A stretch of DNA of 64,000 nt from Cornus controversa. Its lineage: Eukaryota > Streptophyta > Magnoliopsida > Cornales > Cornaceae. This document shows positions 24,542 to 34,928 of the stretch, piece after piece (within the stretch, counting starts at the first letter, position 1; every line of letters begins with the position of its first letter). The DNA is taken from NCBI GenBank assembly GCA_026545225.1, contig CM048848.1, positions 24,034,806-24,098,805 of the forward strand, given 5' to 3'. A program made the translations under genes and the position numbers. The notes beneath the pieces are model-generated. The model did not search any database. It saw only the letters and a program-made list of their open reading frames with translations, and had not been told where the DNA came from.

Positions 24542-24928
24542 GTAAGTGATGCATGGCTACTTTTTGTATACTTTTTGGCCATTTTTGATAGTTTTACGGT
24601 GTAATAAACATATTTAGATGATATTGGGTTGGATAGGTGCATTTGCGGTGTTTGTAATGAGATTTTGCAAGTTTCGGGGGGTAGGAGTATATGTAGGAGT
24701 GAGATTTGGCATTCTTTTTGTTTAAAATGCTTAGTGTACGATGTGTAACCGCGACACCTTCATTTCGGTTGCATCCGTTCACACTGCTTCTTTAAGAGCG
24801 ACTTTTTGAATTCTTGTCAGCGCCATGGACTAGGACTTCATTTTCATTTTTTCTTCTTTTAGTTTATTCTTAGTTTAGTTTTCTTCTTATTTATCTTTTA
24901 TTTACGCAATTTTTGGAATCAAGTGCAG
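24542..24928 (+). other. Candidate leader intron of the element C third ORF
   Basis: Donor GAG|GTAAGTG at 24542 and acceptor AAGTGCAG|ACTGTTCC ending at 24928, 14 bp before the ATG. Both sites are conserved in element A (3757 and 3315), although the sequence in between is diverged and of different length (387 against 443 bp). The interior is T-rich, as plant introns are. Confidence 0.5.
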
Positions 24929-24942
24929 ACTGTTCCGAGACT

Positions 24943-26169
24943 ATGGCGAGGGTGAAGAACGCCGTCGGTTCTGTTCGAGACGTGCCCGGGCGAGCCTTCC
25001 GGTCTCGGAAGTTCCACCCAGAGCAGATTTTTGACTTAGCCGAGTTCGAGAGGCGTCCCGACACCGCGTGGACGGTTGCTGAGCTCCGGAGGCGTCGCCT
25101 CGACCGGCTATGTGTGCCTCCCACCGACGTGGCACACGAGCGCTTAGTGCAGGTCTTCTACGATCACATGACCTACTCCTGCACCGCGCCGGATACACTA
25201 AAGACGGTCGTGGGCACTGTCACGATCACGATTACGCCGAGCCGGATTGCGCATATGCTCGGCATCCCTCACCAGCAGCCACCGGACATGGTTGGCTCGG
25301 ACGGTCAGCCACTCTTCAGGGCCGCACTCCCCGCAGACACGACACTGTTCTCGATCGTGATGGACATGTGTGGTGGGGCATTTACCACGCCCAGTCACAA
25401 CTGCACGTCCAAATCGATGTGCCCGAGTAGGTTTTGGTTCCTGGACACCGTTCTCATCAAGAACGCGTGTCCGCTGCAGCACGTGGCAGAGCGCAGGGGC
25501 GACCTCCTCCGTTGCCTCTATGCTTTCCACACGGGCACTTGGTTTTTTGTCCCATCACTGATCTGGGGGAAGATGTACAAAGTCTGGGACGGCCTCGTGA
25601 ACAAGAGGATGCGGAGAGCAGCGAGTTGGCGGCTTCCCTTCCCTTTCCTGATTGCCACTTTTCTCAGCAGTGCCAGTATACCGGTCAGTCAGACTGACAT
25701 CCAGTTGGCACCGCCTACCCGCTTCACTTCTACTCAGTGGGAGCGGGTGAGGCGACACTTAGAGCGACAGGATCACCAGGGTGATCCACCAGACGATGTA
25801 GATATGGATGCCCCGGTGGAGACGGATGAGGGCGAGCCTGCAGAGGGTGAGTCCGATGACGAGGAGATGGAGGAGGAGGAGATGGACGTGGCTGCAGAGC
25901 GGCATGACATACTAGCGACAGGCTACTCCTGCCTGGCGACTGACGTAGAGCGACTCCAGCAGGGTTTTGACGAGCATGTCCAGGTGACGCAGAGTCAGCT
26001 GGCAGGCATTCGGACGGACATTTCTTCTCTGGCACAAGGCCAGAGAGCGATTCTAGACGAGTTCCGAGCCCTCCGGCAGGACCTGCAGTTCCTGTTCGCA
26101 GGTCGAGCTTCCGCCTCCACTTCTACTCCCACCGAGCCACCACCACCACCACCACCCGCCTTCGAGTAG
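24943..26169 (+). CDS. Element C third ORF: putative plant transposon protein / Athila env-like protein
   Basis: 408 codons, open from the first ATG (24943) to TAG 26167. I chose this ATG because it starts MARVKNAVGSVRDVPGRAF and the upstream extension has no ATG. N-terminal part: FHPEQIFDLAEFERR and a conserved TVTITITPSRIAHMLGIPHQ segment, as in the plant transposon protein domain that I recall from Athila-like elements. Middle: Cys/Trp-rich with SHNCTSKSMCPSRFWFLDTV. Residues about 285-315 are very acidic. A long amphipathic helix (ERLQQGFDEHVQVTQSQLAG onward) suggests oligomerisation, and the tail is Ser/Thr/Pro-rich. I see no signal peptide and no clear membrane segment, so an envelope role is doubtful. 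It is visibly GC-rich and undamaged, while gag-pol of the same element has seven stops. Confidence 0.75.
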   Translation: MARVKNAVGSVRDVPGRAFRSRKFHPEQIFDLAEFERRPDTAWTVAELRRRRLDRLCVPPTDVAHERLVQVFYDHMTYSCTAPDTLKTVVGTVTITITPSRIAHMLGIPHQQPPDMVGSDGQPLFRAALPADTTLFSIVMDMCGGAFTTPSHNCTSKSMCPSRFWFLDTVLIKNACPLQHVAERRGDLLRCLYAFHTGTWFFVPSLIWGKMYKVWDGLVNKRMRRAASWRLPFPFLIATFLSSASIPVSQTDIQLAPPTRFTSTQWERVRRHLERQDHQGDPPDDVDMDAPVETDEGEPAEGESDDEEMEEEEMDVAAERHDILATGYSCLATDVERLQQGFDEHVQVTQSQLAGIRTDISSLAQGQRAILDEFRALRQDLQFLFAGRASASTSTPTEPPPPPPPAFE

Positions 26170-27980
26170 CTGCATTTTATTCATCTTTTCTGCTTTACTT
26201 TCTGTATTTTTCTTTCTTTACGTGTGATAGGCCATGTTGGCCATGTTTTCTTTCATTTTTAGCTTCTTTTTGAGTATTCCACCCACATGTACACTTTGTA
26301 CTGAAACTCATTTTCATCTATATGGAATACATTTATATTTTCTTTTGCACCATGTGTTATCTTTACTGTCTTTATTTTTGCTTTCTGTCAATATATCTGC
26401 TCTCTATACTTTGACTAGGTATGTAGTACCACTTGTCTACTTGTTATATGCGATTCAGTTGATGATTTCCGTTTATTACCTCCTAGTTTCGATTCCCAAT
26501 ACTGTTGAGATTGCTTCAACACAGTATGGCGGTAATAAAGAAAGGCAGCCCCTTTGCGTGCTATACGTTAGCGTGCCTGGATAGTCAATATCTTATCGCA
26601 TAGACCTCTTAGACAATTGGGAAACACCAGTTCAGACCCTTAGATATACAGTGATATTGGCATTGTCTGTTTGTGCATAATTATTTCATTATGTTCTGTT
26701 TATCTACTTTTTGTTCCTTTTAATGCTCGTGGTATCCAGTTGGTGTTCTGTGCAGGTTTTTCTTATTTTCAGGATGACCGCTGCTGTGGAATACCATTTT
26801 TGTCGCCTTCTGCCATCCCGGTAACTTCCTTCCTTATTCTTCTTGTCCAAACATTGAGGACCATGTTGCATATAAGTTTGGGGGTGCGGTATGCTATACC
26901 ACTTGCATATGCATGCAATGTTCAGTCGTTATATTGAGTGTCATTGTAGAGCAGTTTTCTTTTTCTTGATATTTTTGCATGCTTGCTATGATGTCTTGCT
27001 TTTTAAAGGAAGATCATTCGAATAAATGTCCGAGGTAAATGCAGTAGGTAGTTGAGAACTTTAACATTGTAAATACCCGCACTTTTGCAAGCTATATAGT
27101 AGGCTAGAACGGTCTACATTTTTGTCTAAATTTGAACACGTGTGGTTCTTGCCCTAAATTTGTCCTTAACCGCACAAATTCGCACACATGCATTTTAAAC
27201 TGTGGGGTATAATTCTGATGGAGAATTTTGTAAATTTCTATTTTTATCTGAACAACTTAAAGAATAAGTTCTTCCGGTTGTTGTAAAAAAAAAAAAAAGG
27301 AAAAATAAAGAAAAAGAGAAAAATATGCAATAAGCCTTCTCACTCAATAAACCGGATTTCTATGCCTCAAAGCAGGGAATATTCGCGTATAAGTGTGTAA
27401 GGTTGAGCAATGATAAGTGGGTGGCTTGTTTACGCTCATCGCCTTGTAAGCTCGGTTATTAAGTCCGAGGGGTGCTTCTTCACCTAATACCCTAGAACCA
27501 ATTGGTTTGGGAGTCATTGGCCCAATGCCGCTACATGGGCTTACAAGAAAGCAAAAAAAGCTAAGCATTGCACGGTCATCCGTGCATGAGCAATCATGAA
27601 TGTTTTATGATAATGAACGGCTGTGTCGAGCAGTTTCAATGAGTTTTTCTCTTAAAAACAGATTTGTTCGTTTTCTTCTCCAAATATGACAAAAGCCACA
27701 CGTTAGAATGCATGTTCACTTTTCAAAGAGGATTTTGGGGTTGGAATTGTTATGTTTGTTCGGGTTGGCCGTTATGTGGGGACTGTCGTTTATTTATAGC
27801 TTGTGAAAGTCCATTTTTGCTAATGACCACATAGTTCTATAATACTTGTTGCATTTGCCAAATGTGAAATGAACGGATGATCGCCCTTTATCTAGTTAAT
27901 GGCTGAGCACGATTAAACTTTTGTATAAGATAGTTAATTTTATTTTTGTAATATTGTATTGCTAAGGGACTAGCAATATG
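26170..27980 (+). other. Element C noncoding region after the third ORF
   Basis: 1.8 kb homologous to 301-2073 of element A, with an A-rich tract near 27286-27320. It has no reading frame with family resemblance. Its length and conservation suggest structural or packaging sequence. Confidence 0.7.
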
Positions 27981-27994
27981 TAAGTTTGGGGGTG
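27981..27994 (+). other. Element C polypurine tract
   Basis: TAAGTTTGGGGGTG directly precedes the 3' LTR start TGATAAGTG. Confidence 0.85.
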
Positions 27995-29393
27995 TGATAA
28001 GTGTTCAATTCTATGCATTTGAACCCTCTTTATTGCATATGTTAGTTCCGTTTTTGCGTCTACCGAGATATGTTTACGGTATTTTTGTGTTTTTGATGTT
28101 TTACAGGTATTGGAGTAAATGGAGCAAAGTTTGAAGCTTTCTGCAGTCAAGAGAAGAAATCAGAAAATGCAGCCAAAGGCATCTCGATCAATCGAGATGT
28201 TGATCTCGATTAATCAAAATCTCGATTGATCGAAATCTCGATCAATCGAGATTCAATCTCGATCAATCGAGATTCTGCAGAACCCACTTGGCCACTTGCT
28301 CACCTGCTCTCCCACTTGCAACAAAATCCCCATTTTTGCACGACTTAAGGGGATTGTCTGACTTGAACAAGACTCTTGGGGGCCTTATTAATGCAATATA
28401 TATATATAGTGATATATATATATATGGTGGGCCCCAAGGTTGGAAAAGGAGGCCATAAAGCACAAAATGAGGCCATATCTCATACATCTCTCAACACACA
28501 TCATATACTTCAAGAGAGACCTTCGGGAGAGGAAGAGGAGAAGCTGAACCAGACCAAGAAGCTTCACTTTCTTCATCAATGGAAGGGTGCAAGGCAACCA
28601 TGAGCAACTAACTCTTCTACTAGGGTGTTGGTTTCAACCCCTAACCATGTAAACTTGTTCATCTTTGTAGCTCTTGGGATTTGTAATTAAATGTTGATTA
28701 TTTAGCCTAGTGATTATGTACACAAATACATCTCTTATATATATTCATTTGATATGGAATTTATTCTTGTCTTAGAGTAGATTTTGTAACTTGAATGCAC
28801 AACATTTGCATATTCCACAAGAAGTGCAAATGATGGCTAGATAATGGTGTTTAAATGAATGTGTGATGTTAGTTTGTATAGACCATGCCAAGACAAGGTA
28901 GTTTGGATGCATGTAGTGTTCACTTAGAGAGTAGAGTAATTAGGTAGTTAGTTAGGTTGAAGAGCTATGCTTGTTGAAGATGGATTATGATAGGTTAGCA
29001 CACACATTGATCTTTTGATATGTCATTGAGGTCACAAGCCCAATGACATTGTTAGGCATTTAATTAATGAATCCCATGCTTGCTACACTTATGAACATGT
29101 GAACGGCTAGTGGTGGAAACCAACCCTAGTTCTCTCTCCCAACTTTAAACTCTTTATTTTTTTTGTCATTTCATTCATGCAATAGTTTATAAACACAAAT
29201 TCAAAAACCTGTTTTTTAAAATTAAAGTGTAATTAATCTTCCTTTAAGACAATTACGACTAGTCCTCGTGGGATCGATACCCTCTATATAGAACCTTATC
29301 TACAAATATTCGTGCTCTTGCGAGTGGTTAAATTATATTTTGATAAAAAGGGAAAAATTAAGCTTACAATATAATTTAGTTCCGACCACATCA
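27995..29393 (+). repeat. Element C 3' LTR
   Basis: 1399 bp matching 16450-17850, with the same palindrome array (28180-28273) and AT run (28396-28425). It ends CCACATCA, followed by the target duplicate CTTTT. Confidence 0.95.
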
Positions 29394-30519
29394 CTTTTTA
29401 CCCATAAACAATCACGTTTTTCAAATCATGCATGATGCTTTCCACCTCAATGCATATACATAGATATATATGTATATATACATATATATATATCAACTTG
29501 ATAGTCACATTTCATATATATAACTCACGCCACAAATTTCCAGAAATCAATTCAACTTAGGACTTTGCTTGTCACAAGCCATAGTAAGGATCGCTTTGGG
29601 ACCACATACTCTGCTCACGCCTTTCGAGCTACTAACCCGACGGAAGTGACACCCGCTTGGCCAAGTTTTGGGTCTTGCACCCTAGAGTTCAATACCCTAT
29701 TAATTCTCACACATGCCCCAAAAACCTCGCTTTTCACATAGTGCACATAATCACATCAATGTACTTATCCACACCATACAATGCATTTTTGTCAAATCAA
29801 TGCATTTTCTTTTCCCCTCAAGATTGTCACAGTGTCATCACACTCATATCATGAAAACCATCATGCTTATGCATTTTTCAAGAAAGTCATGTCTTTCATG
29901 CATAAATCTATAAACATCACATTTTCACATTTTTCACCAATGAACACACTTTTCACAGAAATCATTCATAGTCACATTTGCACATACACAACATATATAT
30001 ATATATATATGTCACATCCTGCATATAATCACATATATACGTATATTAGCATAAATATAATCATGCTTTCATTCCAATCATGTATTTATTACGAGCAACC
30101 AACATGCATTCTTACAGCCATATGCAATCACGCAAATATAAATGTATATATATCATGTCACCTGTATATGTAGTGAAAACATACATAACACTTCACATAC
30201 TTCATGCTTTTTCGATGTCCTTCTATGCCATAATCAATTTAGCATGTATTTCTGCTACTACACTACATATATAATCACGTATATACTTACATATATTCAA
30301 CTCATGTATAAGAATCATATATGCATCCAAGGCAACATCTAGCTAAATATAAATATATAATTTAGCATACTTTACATAGCTCAATCCCTAAATATGCATA
30401 TAACAATGCAAATCAGCATTTGAATCTAACAATGCTCTTACTCTCCAAGCCCACACACATATATATATATACCCACATGTATTTATCCTCACATCCCACG
30501 TGTATATATATATAAACAC

Positions 30520-30556
<37 letters not shown>

Positions 30557-32489
30557 TATATATATGCAAACGCCATATATGACTAAATTAAGCACATATG
30601 TAAAATTAATCAACATAGTCAAATATACATAGAGATAGAGGCAAGAATCAACTTGCCTTAGGTACCGTTTCGCCAAGTCCGCGCTTGCAAAGCAGTCCTT
30701 TTTCATGTCCGGTCCGGTCCAGTCTTGTGTCAAAACCCACCCGTACAATCCATCGGGCCACTTCGCTCCCTTTTTGATTTCCATGTTTGGCCTAATTTGT
30801 GTTAGGAGCCTAGTTTATAAACCACTTTCAATTGACCCAATTTAATCCAAGTTGGCAGTCCAAGCTCACCATCTTCTCACAATCCATTTCCTTTTTCAAA
30901 TCACCCACTGTCCAAGTTCAATCTCAAGCCATACCAAACCCAATCAATAAATCAAGTTCAGCCCACTTCCAGTTCCATTGGAAATCCAACACAAACTCAA
31001 GGCCTAAGCCCAATGCACAACTCATCATCTATATATATGTACATATGTATCACCACAACTATGTATATATCAATGCACAACCCACAAGTTTCGGCACCAT
31101 TTGAAACCTCCAAACCACCCAATCAAAGCCCTAAGCTTCGGCACTATTGTCAACTCCAAAGCCGAACCCAAATTCAACCTCCATGATTAGCCACCATAAG
31201 GTTTGCAAATCCAAGCTAAAACAGCCCCTAACCAAGCCGAGCGCACCATCGTCGGGCCATCCGAAGCCAACCCAAACCGGAGATCCACAACCCTCGGCCA
31301 AGAAATCCCAGCCGCTGTCAACAACTCGCAAGCTACAACCACAAAGGCCACCACTCACCATACCCAAATGAAATCCATTTGAAAACCAAACCCAGCCAAC
31401 TCACCGTAATGGATCTATCACCCGAAGCCTCTGTAAACTGACCCACCTGTCGAAGACCGGGCACCACCACGGCATCAACACCCTCACCCACGGCCGGCCC
31501 AAGAAAACCCAGCCGTGAACCCAGCCAAACACCACCGAGCTCGACCCAAGATTGAACCAACCACCGAAACCCCCATCGAACCAGCGAACCAGTTGTGCTC
31601 AACCTGAAAATTGGACTAACCCAGCCCCATCCGAAGCCTCTGTCATTGTTGGAGTGCCACCTCAACGGCCGTACTCAACCAAAACCAACACGAACAACCC
31701 CAAAAACGGAACCAAACACAGCCCCAATCAAGCCGTGCGCACCCCCCCTCGGTACGATCTCGCCGAAGCACCGAGAAGGCCCATCTCCTCACCACCAGCC
31801 CACCACCGTGAGCCAAAACCCCTGCTAGGAACGACCATCGCCACCGTGAACCGAGTCCTTCACCGACGGACCCAGAAACCCCAGCTGCAAACAACCCCCT
31901 TCGGTCCGAGCACCACGCGACACCGAGCAACTTCACCCCGCGTCACCACCGCTGCCGACGGCCGACCGAAGCCCCATCGTGAGAACCCACCTGCCGCCGT
32001 CGCGGCTTCTCTTTCATCTCTCCCGATCCCTCTTCTCGGTTCTTCTTTCTCTCTCCCCGACTTCTCCTTCTCTCTCTCTTTTTCCTTCTTTTTCTTTTCT
32101 TTCTCTTTTCTTTTCTTTTCTTTTTCTTATTTTCTTTCTCCTTCTTTTTCTCTTCTTTCGGCTGATTCTTTCTCCTCCTCTCATTTCTTATCCTCTTTTC
32201 TTCTACCAAATGAGGTCCACACATTATTTATGTACATATATTATATATATATACATACTTAACCCACATTTCTTCATAATTGCATATGAGCCCACCCTAT
32301 ATTTATAATTAAATATAAATATAGGCACCATATATATATCTATATACATATACATACATATACATACACTTTCGACTTATATGAAATTATATCCATACCC
32401 TTTCCGGAATTTAATTAATTCGAAAGAAAAAAAAATTTAATCCGGTCCAAAATCCACCCGGAACCGGTCAAAAAATTTCGGTCCTTACA

Positions 32490-33098
32490 TAATTGTTGGT
32501 AAACTGAGAATGGAAGCAAATTGACACTAGCCCCTAAATCAAGAAGTGCCTTTTCAAAAGATTGATTTTTGATGGTGCATGAAATGGTTGGAGCACCCGG
32601 ATCTTTGAATTTAGGAGGGGCTTGGTGTTGAAAAATGGAGCTTATGTGCTCAGTTAGAAGGACTTTCTTAGGAACATTATTCCTAGATTTGCGCTTTTAA
32701 GTGCACAAGTCCTTCAAGAATTTAGCATAGGAGGGAATTTGCCGGATTGCATCAAGGAGAAGGAGATTGATCTTTACTTGTTTGAAGATCTCCATCATGT
32801 CTTAAATTTTCTCTCCTTGCTTCCCAAAATGAGAAGGTTCCTTCAATCTTTGAGGAAAAGGAATCGGAGGTTCAAAAGAGGTGTCAAGATTTGGACTAGA
32901 TGACGACACAACTTCACTTGCCTTTCCTTTTGGATATTGTCGGACTTTGTTCACATTTGGATTTGAATGAAACACTTTTGGATTGGATTGGGAATCTTTT
33001 GGATTTTTGGATTGCTTTTGGGATTCCCTTTTTTCTTCTTCCCCTACCTTAGAATTTATGATTTTACCACTCCTTAAGGTGGTGATTGATTCAACTTG
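32490..33098 (-). pseudogene. Element A end of gag and protease active-site part
   Basis: The minus strand continues element A on the far side of B. It encodes the end of gag (IREISQ-type spacer, then the TEHISSIFQHQAPPKFKDPG region) and the protease motif LLDLGAS near 32540. Translation is broken in several places. The sequence joins 7978 after removal of B and one TAATT. Confidence 0.82.
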
Positions 33099-34636
33099 CT
33101 ACGGAGGAGCATTACAAGATGAAGATGATGGATCCTCAATCACATGAACACCCTTAGGATTCACCACCGGTTGACTTGGCAACTTACCTTCCTCTCTTCT
33201 ATTCAAGGCATTAGCTAGTTGCCCGATTTGAGCCTCTAACCTAGCCATAGATTGAGCATTAGCTTCAAGCTTAGAGATTGATTGAGAGTGGGTTTGCAAC
33301 AAGAGAGTATTGGCCTCAAGATTTCTTATCACTCTTTCTTCAAAGCCTTGGCTTCTCGGAGGAGGTGGTGGTTGTTGGTAGTTGGATCTTTGATGGTAAG
33401 GTTGAGGATTTGGCCTATATTGAGGCTGTTGAGATTGGGAATTAAAAGAATTTTGCCCTTGAAAAGAGGGACTTGATTCTTGAGGTTTTCATGAAAATGC
33501 CGGATGATTCTGTAACCAGGATTGTAAGTATCTGAATATGGATCATTCATCGGTTTAGAGTACAAGGCATTCGCTTGCTCTTGAGCATAATCGGGAGATT
33601 GACCAGCAATAGGACAATCTCGCACATAATGTGAAGTGCTATAGCAAAACGAACACCCTTCCTGATTTTGAACAGGTTGGCTTGGAGTAGGCAGCCCATT
33701 TTTCATGATTTGGTCCATTTTTTGGGTTAAGGCTTCTACTTGCATGTCAACCTCATCTACCCTTAAAATCTCATGCACTCCTCTACAAGGTTGGGTGGAT
33801 TTCCCTTTTCTAGTGGAGGAGCGTTGAGCTGAATTATTGCTTAGGGTTTGAAAAAGTTTCCATGCCTCATCGGGGCTTTTCAAAAAGTATCCCCCTCCAC
33901 AAGCAGAATCTATCATTTGCCTATGTTGCTCACTCATCCCATCATAAAAGCTTTGCATTAGCTGCCATTTTGGGACAGCATGGTGCGGACAAGATTTAAG
34001 AAGGTCTTATAATCTCTCCCATGTCTCATGAAATTATTCTTGATCAATTTGGGTGAATCTAGTGATTGCTCTCCGAATATCACTCGTCTTTCCCATTGGG
34101 AAGTATTTTTTTAAGAACTCTATTTGCATCTCCGCCCAAGAATGGATTGAGTTAGGTTCTAAGGAATTGAACCAACTCCTAGCTTTATCTTTTAGGGAGA
34201 ATGGAAACATACGCAGCTTTAGATCATCCTCCGTAAAGTGTGGTACACGGATAGTGGAACACACGGAAAGGAAGTAATCTAAGTGCCGGTATGGATCCTC
34301 ATTAGGGAGACCATGGAAGCTATTAAGAAGATTGATGGTGGAGGACTTTATCTCGAATTGAGTTGCCGCTACATCCGGGAATTGAATACACGAAGGTACT
34401 TCAAATGTAGTCAGAAGATAAAAGTCCATAAGCAACTCTCCTTGAGGAGGAGGAGGTGGAGGTTGTTGTTCATGATTAAAAGGAGGTAGACTAGGAGGTT
34501 GTCTCTCATTTGGGTCCATGTTTTCAGTCCTAGGCAATATAGGGTCCCTAGAGGTTCCTCTACGTTGTCTAAGTGTTCTTTCAAGTTCAATAATACAAGG
34601 AAGCAAAGGGAGTGACAATGACCGTCTACCTAGCAT
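33099..34636 (-). pseudogene. Element A gag, with stops and a frameshift
   Basis: The frame starts at ATG 34636 with MLGRRSLSLPLLPC, as in element C. It stops at TAA 34034-34036 (CAA in C) and is open again from 33958 in the same phase. The zinc knuckle CSFCYSTSHYVRDC is near 33620-33665. A one-base deletion near 33512 shifts the frame; the last part (LEANAQSMARLEAQIGQLAN) is read in another phase from 33332 to 33099. Gag packages element RNA; this copy is dead. Confidence 0.88.
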
Positions 34637-34904
34637 GCATTAACAATAAAACAACACCTCAATATGCAAAATAAACAATAATATATACAAAAACAAAGAA
34701 TTTACTCAAACCCACTAATTTTAGACTTTATACTCACAAAGGGTTCCAACTTTGATCCTTTAAGATGCCCGCTATGTGCTATACCTAAAATCAGGCCATT
34801 TGAGAGATAAGAACAAGATATATACAAAAAAAAAAGAATGAAAGAATTTCTAGCCTAAGAATTAAACCAGATTTAATCTTTCAATGGCGACAATTAAAGC
34901 GTAG
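34637..34904 (-). other. Element A leader between PBS and gag
   Basis: Noncoding leader homologous to 17875-18135 of element C. No reading frame of note. Confidence 0.7.
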
Positions 34905-34922
34905 TCCCCGGCAACGGCGCCA
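34905..34922 (-). other. Element A primer-binding site (tRNA-Asp type)
   Basis: The minus strand reads TGGCGCCGTTGCCGGGGA, the full tRNA-Asp-complementary PBS typical of Athila-type elements, 6 bp from the LTR end. Confidence 0.9.
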
Positions 34923-34928
34923 AAATTT

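Larger units (their letters stand above)
16450..29393 (+). mobile_element. Element C: Athila-like Ty3/gypsy retrotransposon with a third ORF
   Basis: Bounded by TGATAAGTG and CCACATCA, with CTTTT at 16445-16449 and 29394-29398. The uninterrupted site is visible in the other B LTR near 8938-8950. Order: LTR (16450-17850), PBS (17857-17874), gag-pol (18136-23769), palindrome array and TATA-like box, candidate leader intron, third ORF (24943-26169), PPT, LTR (27995-29393). The domain order PR-RT-RNase H-IN is Ty3/gypsy. The tRNA-Asp-type PBS, the LDLGAS protease motif and the extra ORF fit the Athila group. The LTRs differ by about 21 substitutions and one 2 bp length change by my count (about 98.5 percent identical), so insertion is recent. 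Despite that, gag-pol has seven stops. Confidence 0.95.
7979..32489 (-). mobile_element. Element B: LARD-like non-autonomous LTR retrotransposon, itself interrupted by element C
   Basis: The element is bounded by TG...CA and the 5 bp duplication TAATT. Left LTR 7979-11981 (4003 bp), internal region 11982-15481 (3500 bp), right LTR 15482-32489 (about 4.06 kb without element C). The orientation is minus: a site complementary to initiator tRNA-Met (TGGTATCAGAGC on the minus strand, 15470-15481) abuts the right LTR, and a purine tract abuts the left LTR. No gag, protease, RT or integrase reading frame can be seen inside. Long LTRs plus a 3.5 kb noncoding interior is the classical LARD layout, so enzymes must have come from another element. 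The PBS and the PPT context (GAGGACGAAATTCC on the minus strand) recall Tekay/Del chromoviruses, which is inference. Confidence 0.88.
15482..32489 (-). repeat. Element B right LTR (5' LTR), split by element C
   Basis: Parts 15482-16449 and 29394-32489 join to give an LTR matching 7979-11981. The left part starts TGTAGTCACGCCCC, three bases longer than the other LTR at this end. The right part retains a 77 bp segment (31758-31834) missing in the left LTR. It carries the same AT runs and C-rich and pyrimidine-rich tracts, so I see no gene in it. Confidence 0.88.

Noticed and set aside
24913..24942. A longer third ORF starting upstream of 24943
   Set aside because: The extension has no ATG and would rely on TTG. 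It also overlaps the candidate acceptor at 24928.
24943..26169. Viral-type envelope glycoprotein
   Set aside because: I see no signal peptide, no clear membrane segment and no cleavage motif. Only the position after pol is env-like.
27344..27568. Minus-strand 74-codon frame in the element C noncoding region, with a counterpart on the plus strand near 658-912
   Set aside because: Conserved only because the DNA is homologous between A and C. The translations drift and carry no motif.
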